From Paenibacillus sp. J5C2022 (GTDB taxonomy: Bacteria > Bacillota > Bacilli > Paenibacillales > Paenibacillaceae): 64,000 nt of DNA. A program made the translations under genes and the position numbers. Shown in pieces: positions 24,690 through 34,061 of the stretch (its first letter is position 1; every line of letters starts with the position of its first letter). The stretch spans positions 33,415 through 97,414 of the forward strand of contig NZ_JAOQJC010000027.1 in the NCBI RefSeq assembly GCF_025567625.1. Reading direction: 5' to 3'. The notes beneath the pieces were generated by a model. That model was not told the DNA's origin. It did no database searches and was given only the letters and a program-made list of their open reading frames with translations.

Positions 24690-26804
24690 ATGACTTCCGG
24701 TAAGACAGTTCGCATTTATCTGATCACGTTATGTGCCATGCTATGGACTGCCGCGATCGGCGCACAGCCGTCCTATGCGGCGGTTCCGAAGATGGATACG
24801 ATCCGGGTGGCGATGTATATCAGCCTGCCGGGCAAATACCAATCTACTACGCCGGCTGCCACCTTCTCATCACAAGGCGGAATAGTTGTTAGCTTGCAGC
24901 GGGAAGGCGGCAATTCGCCGTGGTTCCAAGTAGAGCCGACAGAGAAGGCTCGCTTCGCGCTGGACGATTACGGCGTGAAGCTGCTGGAGACGGGAGATCT
25001 CGCCGTTGCGCAGCAAGCGCACACTCATATCAGCGCCTCGGGAGGAGCATCTTCGATCATCTCCTTGTCCAAGAAGGGGAGAGAGGTCTATCAGCTTCGC
25101 GAAGGCGGCTACGCCAGTGAAGGAGAAGCTGCCGCAGCGCGCAAGCGGTGGGAGAGCGATACGCTGTTGAAGGCGATGACAGGCGGATTCAAGGCGGAAT
25201 TGTTAGGCCCCCATTATCTGCAGTCGCAGCCGCTGAAGACGAGGGCGGAAGCGGAAGGCGCGGCCCTCGCGTACGGCAAGACCGGCGTTGACGCCTATGT
25301 AGGCATGAAGGCGGGAGAGGACGGTTCACCTCATTATTTCGTAGCCGTTGGCCAGGCCCCCTCGCCGTCGGCTCTGAAGGCGGTCGGCGCCGCCGCATCC
25401 GCTGCTGCGGGCACAGTTGCCCTTAAGGCCATGAGTCAGGACGAGCCGTATCTGATCATGCAGCGTGACCACACCAGAAGCGGAGGCGGCAATGCGGCCG
25501 ATTCCCGATATCTGGTTCCCGCCGGCGGCACCAAAGTATGGCTGTCGCCAGCGGGAGAAGCGCATATACGGTTGGAGGAGCGCAGCAATCGTACATATAG
25601 AGGGCAATTCGAGGTAAGCGGCTTCCAGAATAAGCTGGCCGTCGTGAATGAACTGCCGCTGGAACAGTATTTATACTCTGTCGTGGCAGTGGAGATGTAT
25701 CCATCTTGGCCGCTGGAGGCGCTGAAGGCGCAAGCGGTGGCGGCTCGATCGTTCGCTGTTCGTGGCGGTACGGGCTTCCAGATCGCGCATGTTGTGGATA
25801 CAACCCTAAGCCAGGCTTATTACGGGACGGAGAAGGAGCACCCTTCCACTACGAAGGCCGTGGATGAGACGAAGGGAGAAGTCGCTCTGCACAATGGAAG
25901 CATCATTGAAGCTCTGTATTCGGCCAATAGCGGCGGCATGACATCGGATGCGGCAGAAGTATGGGGCAATTCCATCCCTTATTTGCAGCCGGTTGCAAGC
26001 CCCGACGATTCTGCAGAAGCAGGCTTGCTTGATTGGTACCATGTCGTGCTTCCGGACGGGAAGCTTGGATATGTACGCGAAGATCTGGTAGAGGATACCG
26101 GGCAGACTACAGCTGCAGGAAGCGCCTTGTTAAAGGTGAAGACGGACGGGACCAACATTCGCGTGCATCCCGTTATTCAGTCCAGCGTGCCAGTCGTGGC
26201 GCAGGCGAATCAAGGAACGCGTCTCATCGCGCTCGGCAAGGTGAAGGAATCCAATCCCATGAACTGGATGCGGGGACCGTTCACGGGAGAGCAGTTGCAG
26301 ACAAGCTTGAACGCGAGGCTGTCGGATAAGCTGACGGAACCCGTACATTCCCTGGAGGTGAGCGCTCGAGGTCCTTCCGGACGCGCCACAGCCATTGCCG
26401 TGAACGGCGAGGAACTGCCGCTGAAATCTCCGGATTCCATCCGTTCCATGCTGGGTGTTGGCGAATCGCTGCCCAGCACCAAGCTGGACGTGACGGAGAT
26501 TGGCAATGCCGTTATATTGGGCGGCGGGGGACAACGTTCGTCAGCTGCAAGCCATGACGGGCTGCATATTCTCGGTGCCGATCATCAAGGAAGCGTTCAT
26601 GACGACAGCCATTTATTCATAATGGATAGCGAAGGGGACATTGCTGCAAGCCCGATGGAACGCTCCTTTCTGTTCACGGGACAAGGCAACGGACACGGCG
26701 TAGGCATGTCCCAATACGGCGCTCTGAGCCTGGCTCAGCAAGGGTATGACTATCAATACATTTTGCAATACTATTACAAAGGGATAACTATAACTAAGGA
26801 ATGA
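24690..26804 (+). CDS. spoIID: SpoIID/LytB-domain sporulation protein
   Basis: SpoIID cleaves peptidoglycan glycan strands during engulfment. A signal peptide (about 1-31, cut near SYAA) is followed by a long N-terminal region with a SPOR-like segment (about 165-222), then the SpoIID core: YRGQFEVSG, EQYLYSVVAVEMYPSWPLEALKAQA split here, and AARSFA at about 325-350. The core is interrupted at about 445-500 by an SH3-like module (DGTNIRVHPVIQSS) and resumes near 655 with GQGNGHGVGMSQYGA. The 704 residues are double the Bacillus length. It may be a paralogue rather than the strict SpoIID orthologue. Confidence 0.82.
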   Translation: MTSGKTVRIYLITLCAMLWTAAIGAQPSYAAVPKMDTIRVAMYISLPGKYQSTTPAATFSSQGGIVVSLQREGGNSPWFQVEPTEKARFALDDYGVKLLETGDLAVAQQAHTHISASGGASSIISLSKKGREVYQLREGGYASEGEAAAARKRWESDTLLKAMTGGFKAELLGPHYLQSQPLKTRAEAEGAALAYGKTGVDAYVGMKAGEDGSPHYFVAVGQAPSPSALKAVGAAASAAAGTVALKAMSQDEPYLIMQRDHTRSGGGNAADSRYLVPAGGTKVWLSPAGEAHIRLEERSNRTYRGQFEVSGFQNKLAVVNELPLEQYLYSVVAVEMYPSWPLEALKAQAVAARSFAVRGGTGFQIAHVVDTTLSQAYYGTEKEHPSTTKAVDETKGEVALHNGSIIEALYSANSGGMTSDAAEVWGNSIPYLQPVASPDDSAEAGLLDWYHVVLPDGKLGYVREDLVEDTGQTTAAGSALLKVKTDGTNIRVHPVIQSSVPVVAQANQGTRLIALGKVKESNPMNWMRGPFTGEQLQTSLNARLSDKLTEPVHSLEVSARGPSGRATAIAVNGEELPLKSPDSIRSMLGVGESLPSTKLDVTEIGNAVILGGGGQRSSAASHDGLHILGADHQGSVHDDSHLFIMDSEGDIAASPMERSFLFTGQGNGHGVGMSQYGALSLAQQGYDYQYILQYYYKGITITKE

Positions 26805-26813
26805 TAATAGAAC

Positions 26814-27860
26814 ATGAATGTTGATTGGTTTGACTTCGAACTGCCGGATCGGCTGATCGCCCAGACTCCGCTCCAGGATCGCACGGCTTCCCGACTGCTC
26901 ATGCTGAATCGCCAGACGGGCGGTGTGGAGCATGGCAGCTTTAGGGATCTGGAGGATCGGCTGTCGGCGGGCGATGTGCTGGTGCTGAACAATACAAGGG
27001 TTATTCCGGCCAGATTGATCGGCTATAAGCCGGATACGGGCGCCAAGGTAGAGCTGCTGCTTCTGAAGCAGCTTGGCGGCGACCGCTGGGAAGCGCTCGC
27101 CAAGCCGGCCAAACGGCTGAAGAAGGGAGCGGTAATGGCATTCGGAGAGAACGCTGAAGGCTTGCCGCTGCTGAAGGCTGTAGTTGAGGAAGAAGGCGAG
27201 ATGGGCGCTAGAACGATCACTTTCTCTTACGAGGGCATATTCCAGGAGCTGCTTGACCAGTTAGGCGAGATGCCGCTTCCGCCGTACATCAAGGAACGGC
27301 TGGAGGAGTCTGAGCGCTACCAGACCGTATATTCCCTGCATGAAGGCTCGGCGGCGGCGCCGACTGCGGGCCTGCACTTCACGAAGGATATGCTGGATCG
27401 GATACAGAAGAAAGGCGTTAAGCTGGCATATGTCACCCTTCATGTCGGCTTGGGCACATTCCGGCCGATGTCCGTGGAGCGGGTGGAGGACCATGAGATG
27501 CACGCTGAGTTCTATCAGTTGGACGAGGCTAATGCAGCGCTGCTGCAGGTAGCACGGGAGCAAGGAAGAAGAGTCATTGCGGTTGGCACGACTTCGGCCA
27601 GAACGTTAGAGACAGTGGCGGACATTTGCGGCGGCGGGCCGATTACCGCTTGCAGCGGTTGGACTTCTATCTTTATTTTTCCGGGCTACTCCTTTAAACT
27701 GGTAGATGCGCTGTTAACCAATTTCCACCTGCCCAAATCGACGCTTGTCATGCTTGTAAGCGCACTTGCGGGTCGAGAACATATCATGCACGCTTACAAG
27801 GAAGCGGTGGAGCGGGAATATCGGTTTTTCAGCTTTGGCGACGCCATGTTTATCTACTAA
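26814..27860 (+). CDS. queA: S-adenosylmethionine:tRNA ribosyltransferase-isomerase QueA
   Basis: Adds the epoxycyclopentane precursor of queuosine to preQ1-modified tRNA. Typical motifs: FDFELP-type start DWFDFELPDRLIAQ, GDVLVLNNTRVIPARL, AAPTAGLHFT, HVGLGTFRPM and the C-terminal NFHLPKSTLVMLVSAL. 348 residues. It lies directly upstream of tgt, which performs the preceding step. Confidence 0.97.
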   Translation: MNVDWFDFELPDRLIAQTPLQDRTASRLLMLNRQTGGVEHGSFRDLEDRLSAGDVLVLNNTRVIPARLIGYKPDTGAKVELLLLKQLGGDRWEALAKPAKRLKKGAVMAFGENAEGLPLLKAVVEEEGEMGARTITFSYEGIFQELLDQLGEMPLPPYIKERLEESERYQTVYSLHEGSAAAPTAGLHFTKDMLDRIQKKGVKLAYVTLHVGLGTFRPMSVERVEDHEMHAEFYQLDEANAALLQVAREQGRRVIAVGTTSARTLETVADICGGGPITACSGWTSIFIFPGYSFKLVDALLTNFHLPKSTLVMLVSALAGREHIMHAYKEAVEREYRFFSFGDAMFIY

Positions 27861-27887
27861 CTAAATAAAGAATAGGAAGCGTGAATA

Positions 27888-29021
27888 GTGGCTGTAAAAT
27901 ACGAGTTTATTAAACAATGCAATCAATCGGGCGCCAGACTGGGCCGTGTGCATACGCCGCATGGCATCATCGATACACCTACCTTTATGCCTGTAGGGAC
28001 GCAAGCGACGGTCAAGACGATGAGCCCGGAAGAGCTGAAGGCGATGGACGCCCATATCATTCTGAGCAATACGTATCATCTGTTCCTTCGTCCGGGCCAT
28101 GAGATTGTGAGGAAGGCGGGAGGGCTGCACAAGTTCATGAACTGGGATCGGCCTATATTGACCGACAGCGGCGGATTCCAGGTGTTCAGCTTGAGCGCGA
28201 TGCGCAAAATTACGGAGGAAGGCGTGCAGTTCCGTTCCCATCTGAATGGCGACAAGCTGTTCATCGGACCGGAGACGGCGATGGAGATTCAGAACGCACT
28301 TGGCTCAGACATTATGATGGCTTTCGACGAATGTCCGCCCTATCCTGCGGAGTATGAATACGTCAAGCAATCGACGGAAAGGACGTCCAGGTGGGCGGAG
28401 CGATGCTTGAAATCGCATGCCCGTCCGCAGGACCAAGCGCTGTTCGCCATCGTTCAGGGCGGGATGCATGAAGATTTGCGCGTTCAGAGCGCAAAAGATT
28501 TGACTTCCATGGATTTCCCGGGGTATGCTATTGGAGGATTGAGTGTAGGCGAGCCTAAGCATCTTATGTATGAGGTGCTTGACTATACAGTGCCGCATTT
28601 GCCTTCGGACAAGCCGAGGTATTTGATGGGAGTCGGCTCACCGGATGCATTGGTTGAAGGCGCTATACGGGGCATTGACATGTTCGATTGCGTATTGCCG
28701 ACCCGGATTGCGAGGAACGGTACGACAATGACCAGCGGAGGAAGGCTTGTCATTCGGAATGCCAAGTTTTCCGAGGACTTCGGTCCACTGGACCCCAATT
28801 GCTCCTGCTACACTTGCACGAACTATTCCAGAGCGTACATTCGTCACCTGCTGAAGGCCGACGAGACGTTCGGCATTCGTCTGACGACTTACCATAACTT
28901 GCATTTCTTGCTGCAGCTCATGCGGGATGTACGCCAAGCGATTATGGAGGACCGGCTGCTCGATTTCCGGGATTCCTTCTTCGAGGCGTACGGACTTAAT
29001 GATAATGAAAGAGGATTTTGA
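27888..29021 (+). CDS. tgt: tRNA-guanine transglycosylase
   Basis: Exchanges guanine 34 for preQ1 in tRNAs with GUN anticodons. The nucleophile region TDSGGFQVFSL (about 90-100), the second catalytic aspartate in MFDCVLPTR (about 264-272) and the zinc site CSCYTC with a following histidine (about 305-335) are intact. 377 residues. GTG start. Pairs with queA. Confidence 0.97.
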   Translation: MAVKYEFIKQCNQSGARLGRVHTPHGIIDTPTFMPVGTQATVKTMSPEELKAMDAHIILSNTYHLFLRPGHEIVRKAGGLHKFMNWDRPILTDSGGFQVFSLSAMRKITEEGVQFRSHLNGDKLFIGPETAMEIQNALGSDIMMAFDECPPYPAEYEYVKQSTERTSRWAERCLKSHARPQDQALFAIVQGGMHEDLRVQSAKDLTSMDFPGYAIGGLSVGEPKHLMYEVLDYTVPHLPSDKPRYLMGVGSPDALVEGAIRGIDMFDCVLPTRIARNGTTMTSGGRLVIRNAKFSEDFGPLDPNCSCYTCTNYSRAYIRHLLKADETFGIRLTTYHNLHFLLQLMRDVRQAIMEDRLLDFRDSFFEAYGLNDNERGF

Positions 29022-29035
29022 AAGGGGTGAATGCA

Positions 29036-29353
29036 ATGTCGATGTGGTTAGCCACGGATGGTGGTCAGCAGACAGGGAACATCTGGGCTCTAATCTGGCC
29101 GTTTCTACTCATGTTCGCGGTATTTTATTTCTTGCTTATCCGTCCGCAGCAGAAGAAACAGAAGCAGCGCAATTCGATGCTGAACGAATTGAAGAAGGGC
29201 GATAAAATTACGACTATCGGCGGCCTTCACGGCACGATCGTCGAGATCACTGACGACACGATTGTTCTTCGCGTCAACGATACGACGAAGATGACGTTCG
29301 AACGCAGCGCGATCAGCAGTATTGTATCTTCTGCTCCTGCCGCTTCCGAATAA
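29036..29353 (+). CDS. yajC: Preprotein translocase subunit YajC
   Basis: Small membrane partner of SecDF. One N-terminal span (IWPFLLMFAVFYFLLIRPQ, about 18-36) carries the RPQQKKQK boundary motif, followed by GDKITTIGGLHGTIVEI. ATG 29036 is chosen because AAAGGGGTG lies six bases upstream; a TTG at 29018 inside tgt is less likely. About 105 residues. queA-tgt-yajC is the Bacillus order. Confidence 0.93.
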   Translation: MSMWLATDGGQQTGNIWALIWPFLLMFAVFYFLLIRPQQKKQKQRNSMLNELKKGDKITTIGGLHGTIVEITDDTIVLRVNDTTKMTFERSAISSIVSSAPAASE

Positions 29354-29360
29354 GGAACCG

Positions 29361-29400
29361 AAAGGTCTGCAAGCTTCGAATAGCTTGCAGACCTTTCTTC
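29361..29400. terminator. Bidirectional terminator between yajC and the TIGR04086 gene
   Basis: AAAGGTCTGCAAGCT pairs perfectly with AGCTTGCAGACCTTT over a 6-base loop. Flanking A and T runs let it work for both converging genes. Confidence 0.88.
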
Positions 29401-29797
29401 ATCTGCTCATATTGACTCCGACCATTCCTCCAAGCGTACCCGCCAACAATACGACGCCTAGCATTAGGATGCTGTGAAACGAGATGGATGCATTAACGGC
29501 AAGGAAGCTGACAATGATCACAATTATGCCGTACAGAACGCCGAGCAGCGCCCCGTTGTACCAGCCGCGCCTGTACGATCGCTTGCCGCAAGTAAAGCCG
29601 CCGGCCAGCGACGAACAGCCATGCACGATCATGGCATACGTGCCCAGCTCGCTTTCCTTCATATCCGTAAGATGCAGCAGCAAGGACAGCAGCAGCGCAC
29701 CAGCTGCGAGCCAGATCAATGCATAGGCAAGACCCGCCAACATCGGCATGACGATAATGGGGGCTTGCTGAGGTTGAGATTGCTTGACAGAGTTCAT
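29399..29797 (-). CDS. TIGR04086 family membrane protein (YrzE-like)
   Basis: 132 residues with four predicted membrane spans and the family feature HGCSSLAGGFTCGKRSYRRGWYNGALLG. In Bacillus the homologous yrzE is in the same place after yajC. Function unknown. Minus-strand ribosome site GGAGGAG precedes the ATG. Confidence 0.78.
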   Translation of the reverse strand: MNSVKQSQPQQAPIIVMPMLAGLAYALIWLAAGALLLSLLLHLTDMKESELGTYAMIVHGCSSLAGGFTCGKRSYRRGWYNGALLGVLYGIIVIIVSFLAVNASISFHSILMLGVVLLAGTLGGMVGVNMSR

Positions 29798-30003
29798 ACC
29801 AGCCTACTCCTCCTATCCAATAGCCCTTAATATTACACCATATGGCGAAGGCGGCCGGATTAGTACAAGTTGCCCCGGAATATTCCTGCCATATATTCGC
29901 GTTCCCCGTTCCGAATGAATGCGTTCCTCACAGGTCAGAATAGCTGTACAGATCAGGTTCAGATGCTGTTAACAGCAAGCTCATGTAAGGAGGAGCTCGA
30001 CCG

Positions 30004-30768
30004 TTGGAACTATGGAGCATGATCATTCGAACGATATTGATTTATTTCATCATCACCTTAATTATGAGGCTGATGGGCAAGCGTGAGATAGGCAAGCTGT
30101 CGGTGCTCGATCTTGTCATCTCCGTCATGATTGCAGAGATAGCGGTTATCGTCATTGAGGATATTCATCGTCCATTATGGGAAGGTATTGTGCCCATGAT
30201 TATCCTTCTGGTCATACAAGTGGGAACGGCATTAATGACGATGAACAACCGCAAGCTTCGATTGCTGTTCGACGGCAAGCCGAGCGTCATTATTGCGAAG
30301 GGCAAGATCGACAGGGAAGTGATGAAGAAGCAGCGTTATAATCTTGACGATCTGCTGCTGCAGCTTAGAGAGAATCAGATTACATCCGTAGCGGATGTGG
30401 AATTTGCCATACTGGAAACAAGCGGTAAGCTGTCCGTCATTCCGAAGGAGGGAAGAGCCGCGCAAGAAGCGGACGAGGGAAGCAAGACGCCCGATATCAA
30501 TGTGGAAAAAAGCAGTTTAACTCCCTACCCAAGAGGAAGGGAAGAGATCATTCCACGCGGCTTCCGTTATGAAATTTTGCCCATTCCCTTAATAATGGAC
30601 GGCAAAGTACAGGATGAAAATTTGATCAAAATAGAAAAAACTAGATTTTGGCTGAAAAATGTGCTGCAAGAGCAGGGCGTAGTAAGCTTCAAGGATGTTT
30701 TTCTATGTACCATTGACCATAAGGGCAAGCTGTTCGTCGATATTCATACGCGAAAAAGAACTACTTGA
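30004..30768 (+). CDS. DUF421 membrane protein (YetF/YrbG-like)
   Basis: Three N-terminal membrane spans (about 5-85) with the family motif LIMRLMGKREIGKLSVLDLVI split around residue 25, then a soluble domain with RYNLDDLLLQLRENQI and SVADVEFAILETSGKLSV, the DUF421 signature. A less common stretch (about 150-180) separates it from a C-terminal part. 254 residues. Start TTG after TAAGGAGGAG. Such proteins are linked to spore or membrane stress but the role is open. The 206-base gap before it shows no clear promoter. Confidence 0.85.
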   Translation: MELWSMIIRTILIYFIITLIMRLMGKREIGKLSVLDLVISVMIAEIAVIVIEDIHRPLWEGIVPMIILLVIQVGTALMTMNNRKLRLLFDGKPSVIIAKGKIDREVMKKQRYNLDDLLLQLRENQITSVADVEFAILETSGKLSVIPKEGRAAQEADEGSKTPDINVEKSSLTPYPRGREEIIPRGFRYEILPIPLIMDGKVQDENLIKIEKTRFWLKNVLQEQGVVSFKDVFLCTIDHKGKLFVDIHTRKRTT

Positions 30769-32341
30769 ACCATTTCCCAATGAATGGAACCCTTGCAACA
30801 TCATAACGGTCAATAATGCGCATCCAAATCATCAACAACAGGTAAATGGCTCCACCGGCCATGCAGGCGATGAGCATGTTGATCCATTCCATCGTTAGGG
30901 GCTGGTGGGTCATAATCCACTTGGCTGCGCCGGCCATAATGATCATGGCGGCTCCAACCTTGAAGAAATCGGGAATGTTCATCCGGTAGCCGATAAAGCG
31001 CAACACGCTAATGCCATGCAAGACAGTGACGAGAATAATGTTCACATTAATGGCAATGATGGCGCCGTTAATGCCCAATTCCGGCCGCGAAGCAAGCTGA
31101 ACGATTAGAATCAGCTTGATTGCCGCGCCAATAAAGGTGTTCATCAGCGCCGTTCCGGGCTTATCCAACGCTTGCAGAGCGGCCTGGAGCGGGGCTTGCA
31201 GGTAGATAAACAAACCGACAGGCGCGAGCAATTGCAGCATGGGCGCTATTTCGGCATGCGCATAGACGATCCGGCATATGGGCTCCGCGAAGAGGCCCAT
31301 AACGACGATGAACGGCGCTCCCGCGACAAGCGAGAGCCGCATGGATTGGTGTAGGCGCTTATGAATGAGCGCCTTGTCCCCCTTCGCAGCCGCCTCCGAT
31401 AATGATGGAACGAGCGATACGGCAAGCGAATAAGTCAATGCGGTAGGCAGGAGCAGGAGCGGGATGATCATGCCCTGCAGCGCGCCGTATTGCGCCGTTG
31501 CGATGCCGGTGGCGATGCCTGCGGTTGCCAGACTTCGCGAGATGAATATGGACTCCAGCAGATAGGATAGCGAGCCGACCATTCGACTGCCCGTAACAGG
31601 CACTGACAGCCCAAGCAGCCTGCGCAGGACGGGCGTCGACGGACTGTCTGGCTCTTCGGACAAGGCGCCGGCGTTTGGCCTAGAAGCGGCACCGGCTCTC
31701 TTCGTCTGCTTTCTGTTGCGGTGGTAAAGCCAGAGGAGCACAGCGAGACTGCCGATCTCCCCGGCGACGACGCCGAGCATGGCACCGGCAGCACCCCACT
31801 CCAAGCCATAGGGGAGCAGTATATACGCCAGTGCGAGAGAGGCGATGATGCGAATGACAGTTTCTACTGTCTGCGATACGGCACTTGGTATCATATTCTG
31901 CATACCTTGGAAGTATCCGCGGTACACGGAGGAGATGCCGATAATGATCAGCAGCGGAGACATCATCAGAAAGGAGTAGTAGACGCGCGAATCCGGCAGT
32001 ATATAACGGATTATGAAAGGTGCGAACAGCAGCATGCCAATCGTTAAGACCGCTGCAAGCGAGACGGTTAGCGCCATGGCGGTTCGGAATATTTGCTTGA
32101 CTCTCCGATGATCCCCTTTGGATTCCGCTTCGGCGATCCATTTCGCGATGGCTAGCGGTATGCCGCCTGTAATGATTGTCAACAGGACAATCAGGAACGG
32201 ATAGCTGAGCTGATAAATGCCGACGCCTTCCGCTCCAATGATGCGCGGCAGCGTAATGCGGGGGAGAAATCCCAGCAGCCGATTCACAATGCCGGCTATG
32301 AGCAGTATCATGGCTCCTTTAATAAATGATTGTTTCGTCAT
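30761..32341 (-). CDS. spoVB: Stage V sporulation protein B, MOP-family flippase
   Basis: Polytopic protein of the polysaccharide/lipid II flippase family, needed for spore cortex synthesis in Bacillus. About 14 membrane spans in 526 residues; it starts TKQSFIKGAMILLIAGIVNR and shows LPRIIGAEGVGIYQL near the second span. ATG 32341 is preferred over 32356 because the upstream ATG touches the AAGGAG site. Its 3' end overlaps the DUF421 gene by eight bases, convergently. Position between yrbG-like and comN-like genes matches Bacillus spoVB. Confidence 0.88.
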   Translation of the reverse strand: MTKQSFIKGAMILLIAGIVNRLLGFLPRITLPRIIGAEGVGIYQLSYPFLIVLLTIITGGIPLAIAKWIAEAESKGDHRRVKQIFRTAMALTVSLAAVLTIGMLLFAPFIIRYILPDSRVYYSFLMMSPLLIIIGISSVYRGYFQGMQNMIPSAVSQTVETVIRIIASLALAYILLPYGLEWGAAGAMLGVVAGEIGSLAVLLWLYHRNRKQTKRAGAASRPNAGALSEEPDSPSTPVLRRLLGLSVPVTGSRMVGSLSYLLESIFISRSLATAGIATGIATAQYGALQGMIIPLLLLPTALTYSLAVSLVPSLSEAAAKGDKALIHKRLHQSMRLSLVAGAPFIVVMGLFAEPICRIVYAHAEIAPMLQLLAPVGLFIYLQAPLQAALQALDKPGTALMNTFIGAAIKLILIVQLASRPELGINGAIIAINVNIILVTVLHGISVLRFIGYRMNIPDFFKVGAAMIIMAGAAKWIMTHQPLTMEWINMLIACMAGGAIYLLLMIWMRIIDRYDVARVPFIGKWFK

Positions 32342-32500
32342 GGCTTCCTCTCTCATCTCCTTGTGGCACGCCTGTACTACTATCTTTATGCGGCATGTCC
32401 GCTTGCATGTCTGGCAATTTTCACTCGCGCCTTGTCAAGCAGGAGATCGGCCGGATATGGCGAATATAGTAGGCGAACAGCAATCTATGGGGGTGCAGCG

Positions 32501-32740
32501 ATGCAAGAGGAAGAACTGGCAGCAATCATCGAGGAGTTATGTCACAGCAAGGCGGAAGAATTCAGACTCCTCGGCTACGAGCATGTGTCGGGACAAGAGG
32601 TGTGGGCTTGCGTCAATGCCAAGTACGCCAAGAAGGGAATGCCGGAGCTGCACCAGTTGGTTAACGATATTCTGTCGCTGAAGGTGACGCAGTTTATGAA
32701 CTTTTTAACACTCAGCGCCTATAAAGGAGACCCTATTTAA
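32501..32740 (+). CDS. comN: Post-transcriptional regulator ComN-like
   Basis: Small protein of 79 residues: EELCHSKAEEFRLLGYEHVSGQEVW fits ComN/YrzD, which in Bacillus controls comE mRNA at the post-transcriptional level and sits between spoVB and secDF as here. ATG 32501 follows GGGGGTG. The terminator hairpin downstream starts within its last codons. Confidence 0.78.
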   Translation: MQEEELAAIIEELCHSKAEEFRLLGYEHVSGQEVWACVNAKYAKKGMPELHQLVNDILSLKVTQFMNFLTLSAYKGDPI

Positions 32741-32763
32741 CTGTCATGCGGTCTCTTTTTTTT
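32726..32763 (+). terminator. Intrinsic terminator overlapping the comN stop
   Basis: GGAGACC and GGTCTCT form a 7-bp stem over a 17-base loop, then eight Ts. The left arm lies in the last codons of comN. Confidence 0.75.
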
Positions 32764-32790
32764 GACTCGTTTTTCACCCATCGTTATAAT
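32762..32790 (+). promoter_or_regulatory. Sigma-A promoter for secDF
   Basis: TTGACT at 32762-32767, 17-base spacer, perfect TATAAT at 32785-32790; about 30 bases upstream of the secD ribosome site. Confidence 0.75.
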
Positions 32791-32825
32791 AGGACTATTG
32801 AGATCATAAGGGGGAAGTCAGACGT

Positions 32826-34061
32826 ATGTTCGGGAAGAGAATATTAGCCTTCCTTGGCGTAGTTGTGATTACGTTCGGCGTTATTGCCTGGACAAGTCCT
32901 ACGCTGGTCAAGGATGTGAAGCTGGGCCTGGATCTGGCGGGCGGCTTTGAAGTGTTGTACGAAGCGGAGCCGTATGAAGGCGGTACGGCGGTCACGCCGG
33001 AATCCCTGAAGCAGACGGCCAAGAGCTTGGAGCGCCGGATTGACAGTGCCGGACTGGTGGAACCGGAAATTACGACGGAGGGATCGAACCGAATCCGCGT
33101 CCGTTTGCCGGGAGTGGAGAATGACGCGGAAGTGCGGGAACTGCTCGCCAAGCCGATTAATCTGACCTTCCGCGCGCCGGATGGTACAATTAAGTTGACT
33201 GGCACGGACTTCAAGGAGAACAGTGCCGGTATTGCGTTCAACGATTTGAATCAGCCGATCGTCACGATCGAGCTGAAGGATGCGAAGAAGTTCGAAGATG
33301 TAACGAGGTCATTGATCGGTCAATACTTGGCCATTTATTTGGACACCGAGGAGATTTCCAGTCCGGGTGTGAATGAAGCTATCCCTGGCGGATCGGCCGT
33401 CATTACGCTTGGCAATTCGTCGGTAGAGGAAGCGAAAGAGCTGCGCGATCTCATTAATATGGGTTCACTGCCGCTCAAGCTGACCGAGAAGTATACGATG
33501 AGCGTCGGTGCTAAGCTGGGTATGGATTCCTTGAAGGATACCGTAACCGCCGGCATAATCGGCTCGCTTATCGTCTTGGCGTTCATGATTGTGATCTTCC
33601 GTGTGCCGGGATTCGTCGCTTCCATTACGATCATTACGTATGCTTGGCTTCTGCTCCTTGTGCAGAATTTAATGAACGCTACCCTCACACTGCCGGGCAT
33701 CGCGGCTTTCGTGCTGGGTGTCGGGATGGCCGTTGACGCCAACATTATTACGGCGGAAAGAATCAAGGAAGAAATTCGCAGCGGCAAGAGCATGCTGTCC
33801 TCGCTGAAGGCCGGCTCCAAAAACTCGTTCCGCACGATTATGGATGCCAACGTTACGAGTATCATTGCCAGCGTCGTCCTGTATTATATCGGAGACGGGG
33901 CGATTAAAGGCTTTGCGCTGACGATGATTTTCAGCATTCTGGTTAGTGTTGTCACCAATATTTTCTTCGCGCGCTTCTTGCTGACGCTGCTGGTGCGCAG
34001 CAACAAGTTTATGAAACCGGGCTATTACGGCGTGAAGGAGGCAGAAATCCGTGAACTATAA
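32826..34061 (+). CDS. secD: Protein translocase subunit SecD
   Basis: RND-type membrane protein that uses the proton gradient to finish Sec export. An N-terminal span (about 5-22), the DLAGGFEVLYE motif, periplasmic P1 domain and five C-terminal spans with GVGMAVDANIITAERIKEE. 411 residues. Bacillus fuses SecD and SecF into one protein; here they are separate, overlapping by 11 bases. Confidence 0.95.
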   Translation: MFGKRILAFLGVVVITFGVIAWTSPTLVKDVKLGLDLAGGFEVLYEAEPYEGGTAVTPESLKQTAKSLERRIDSAGLVEPEITTEGSNRIRVRLPGVENDAEVRELLAKPINLTFRAPDGTIKLTGTDFKENSAGIAFNDLNQPIVTIELKDAKKFEDVTRSLIGQYLAIYLDTEEISSPGVNEAIPGGSAVITLGNSSVEEAKELRDLINMGSLPLKLTEKYTMSVGAKLGMDSLKDTVTAGIIGSLIVLAFMIVIFRVPGFVASITIITYAWLLLLVQNLMNATLTLPGIAAFVLGVGMAVDANIITAERIKEEIRSGKSMLSSLKAGSKNSFRTIMDANVTSIIASVVLYYIGDGAIKGFALTMIFSILVSVVTNIFFARFLLTLLVRSNKFMKPGYYGVKEAEIREL

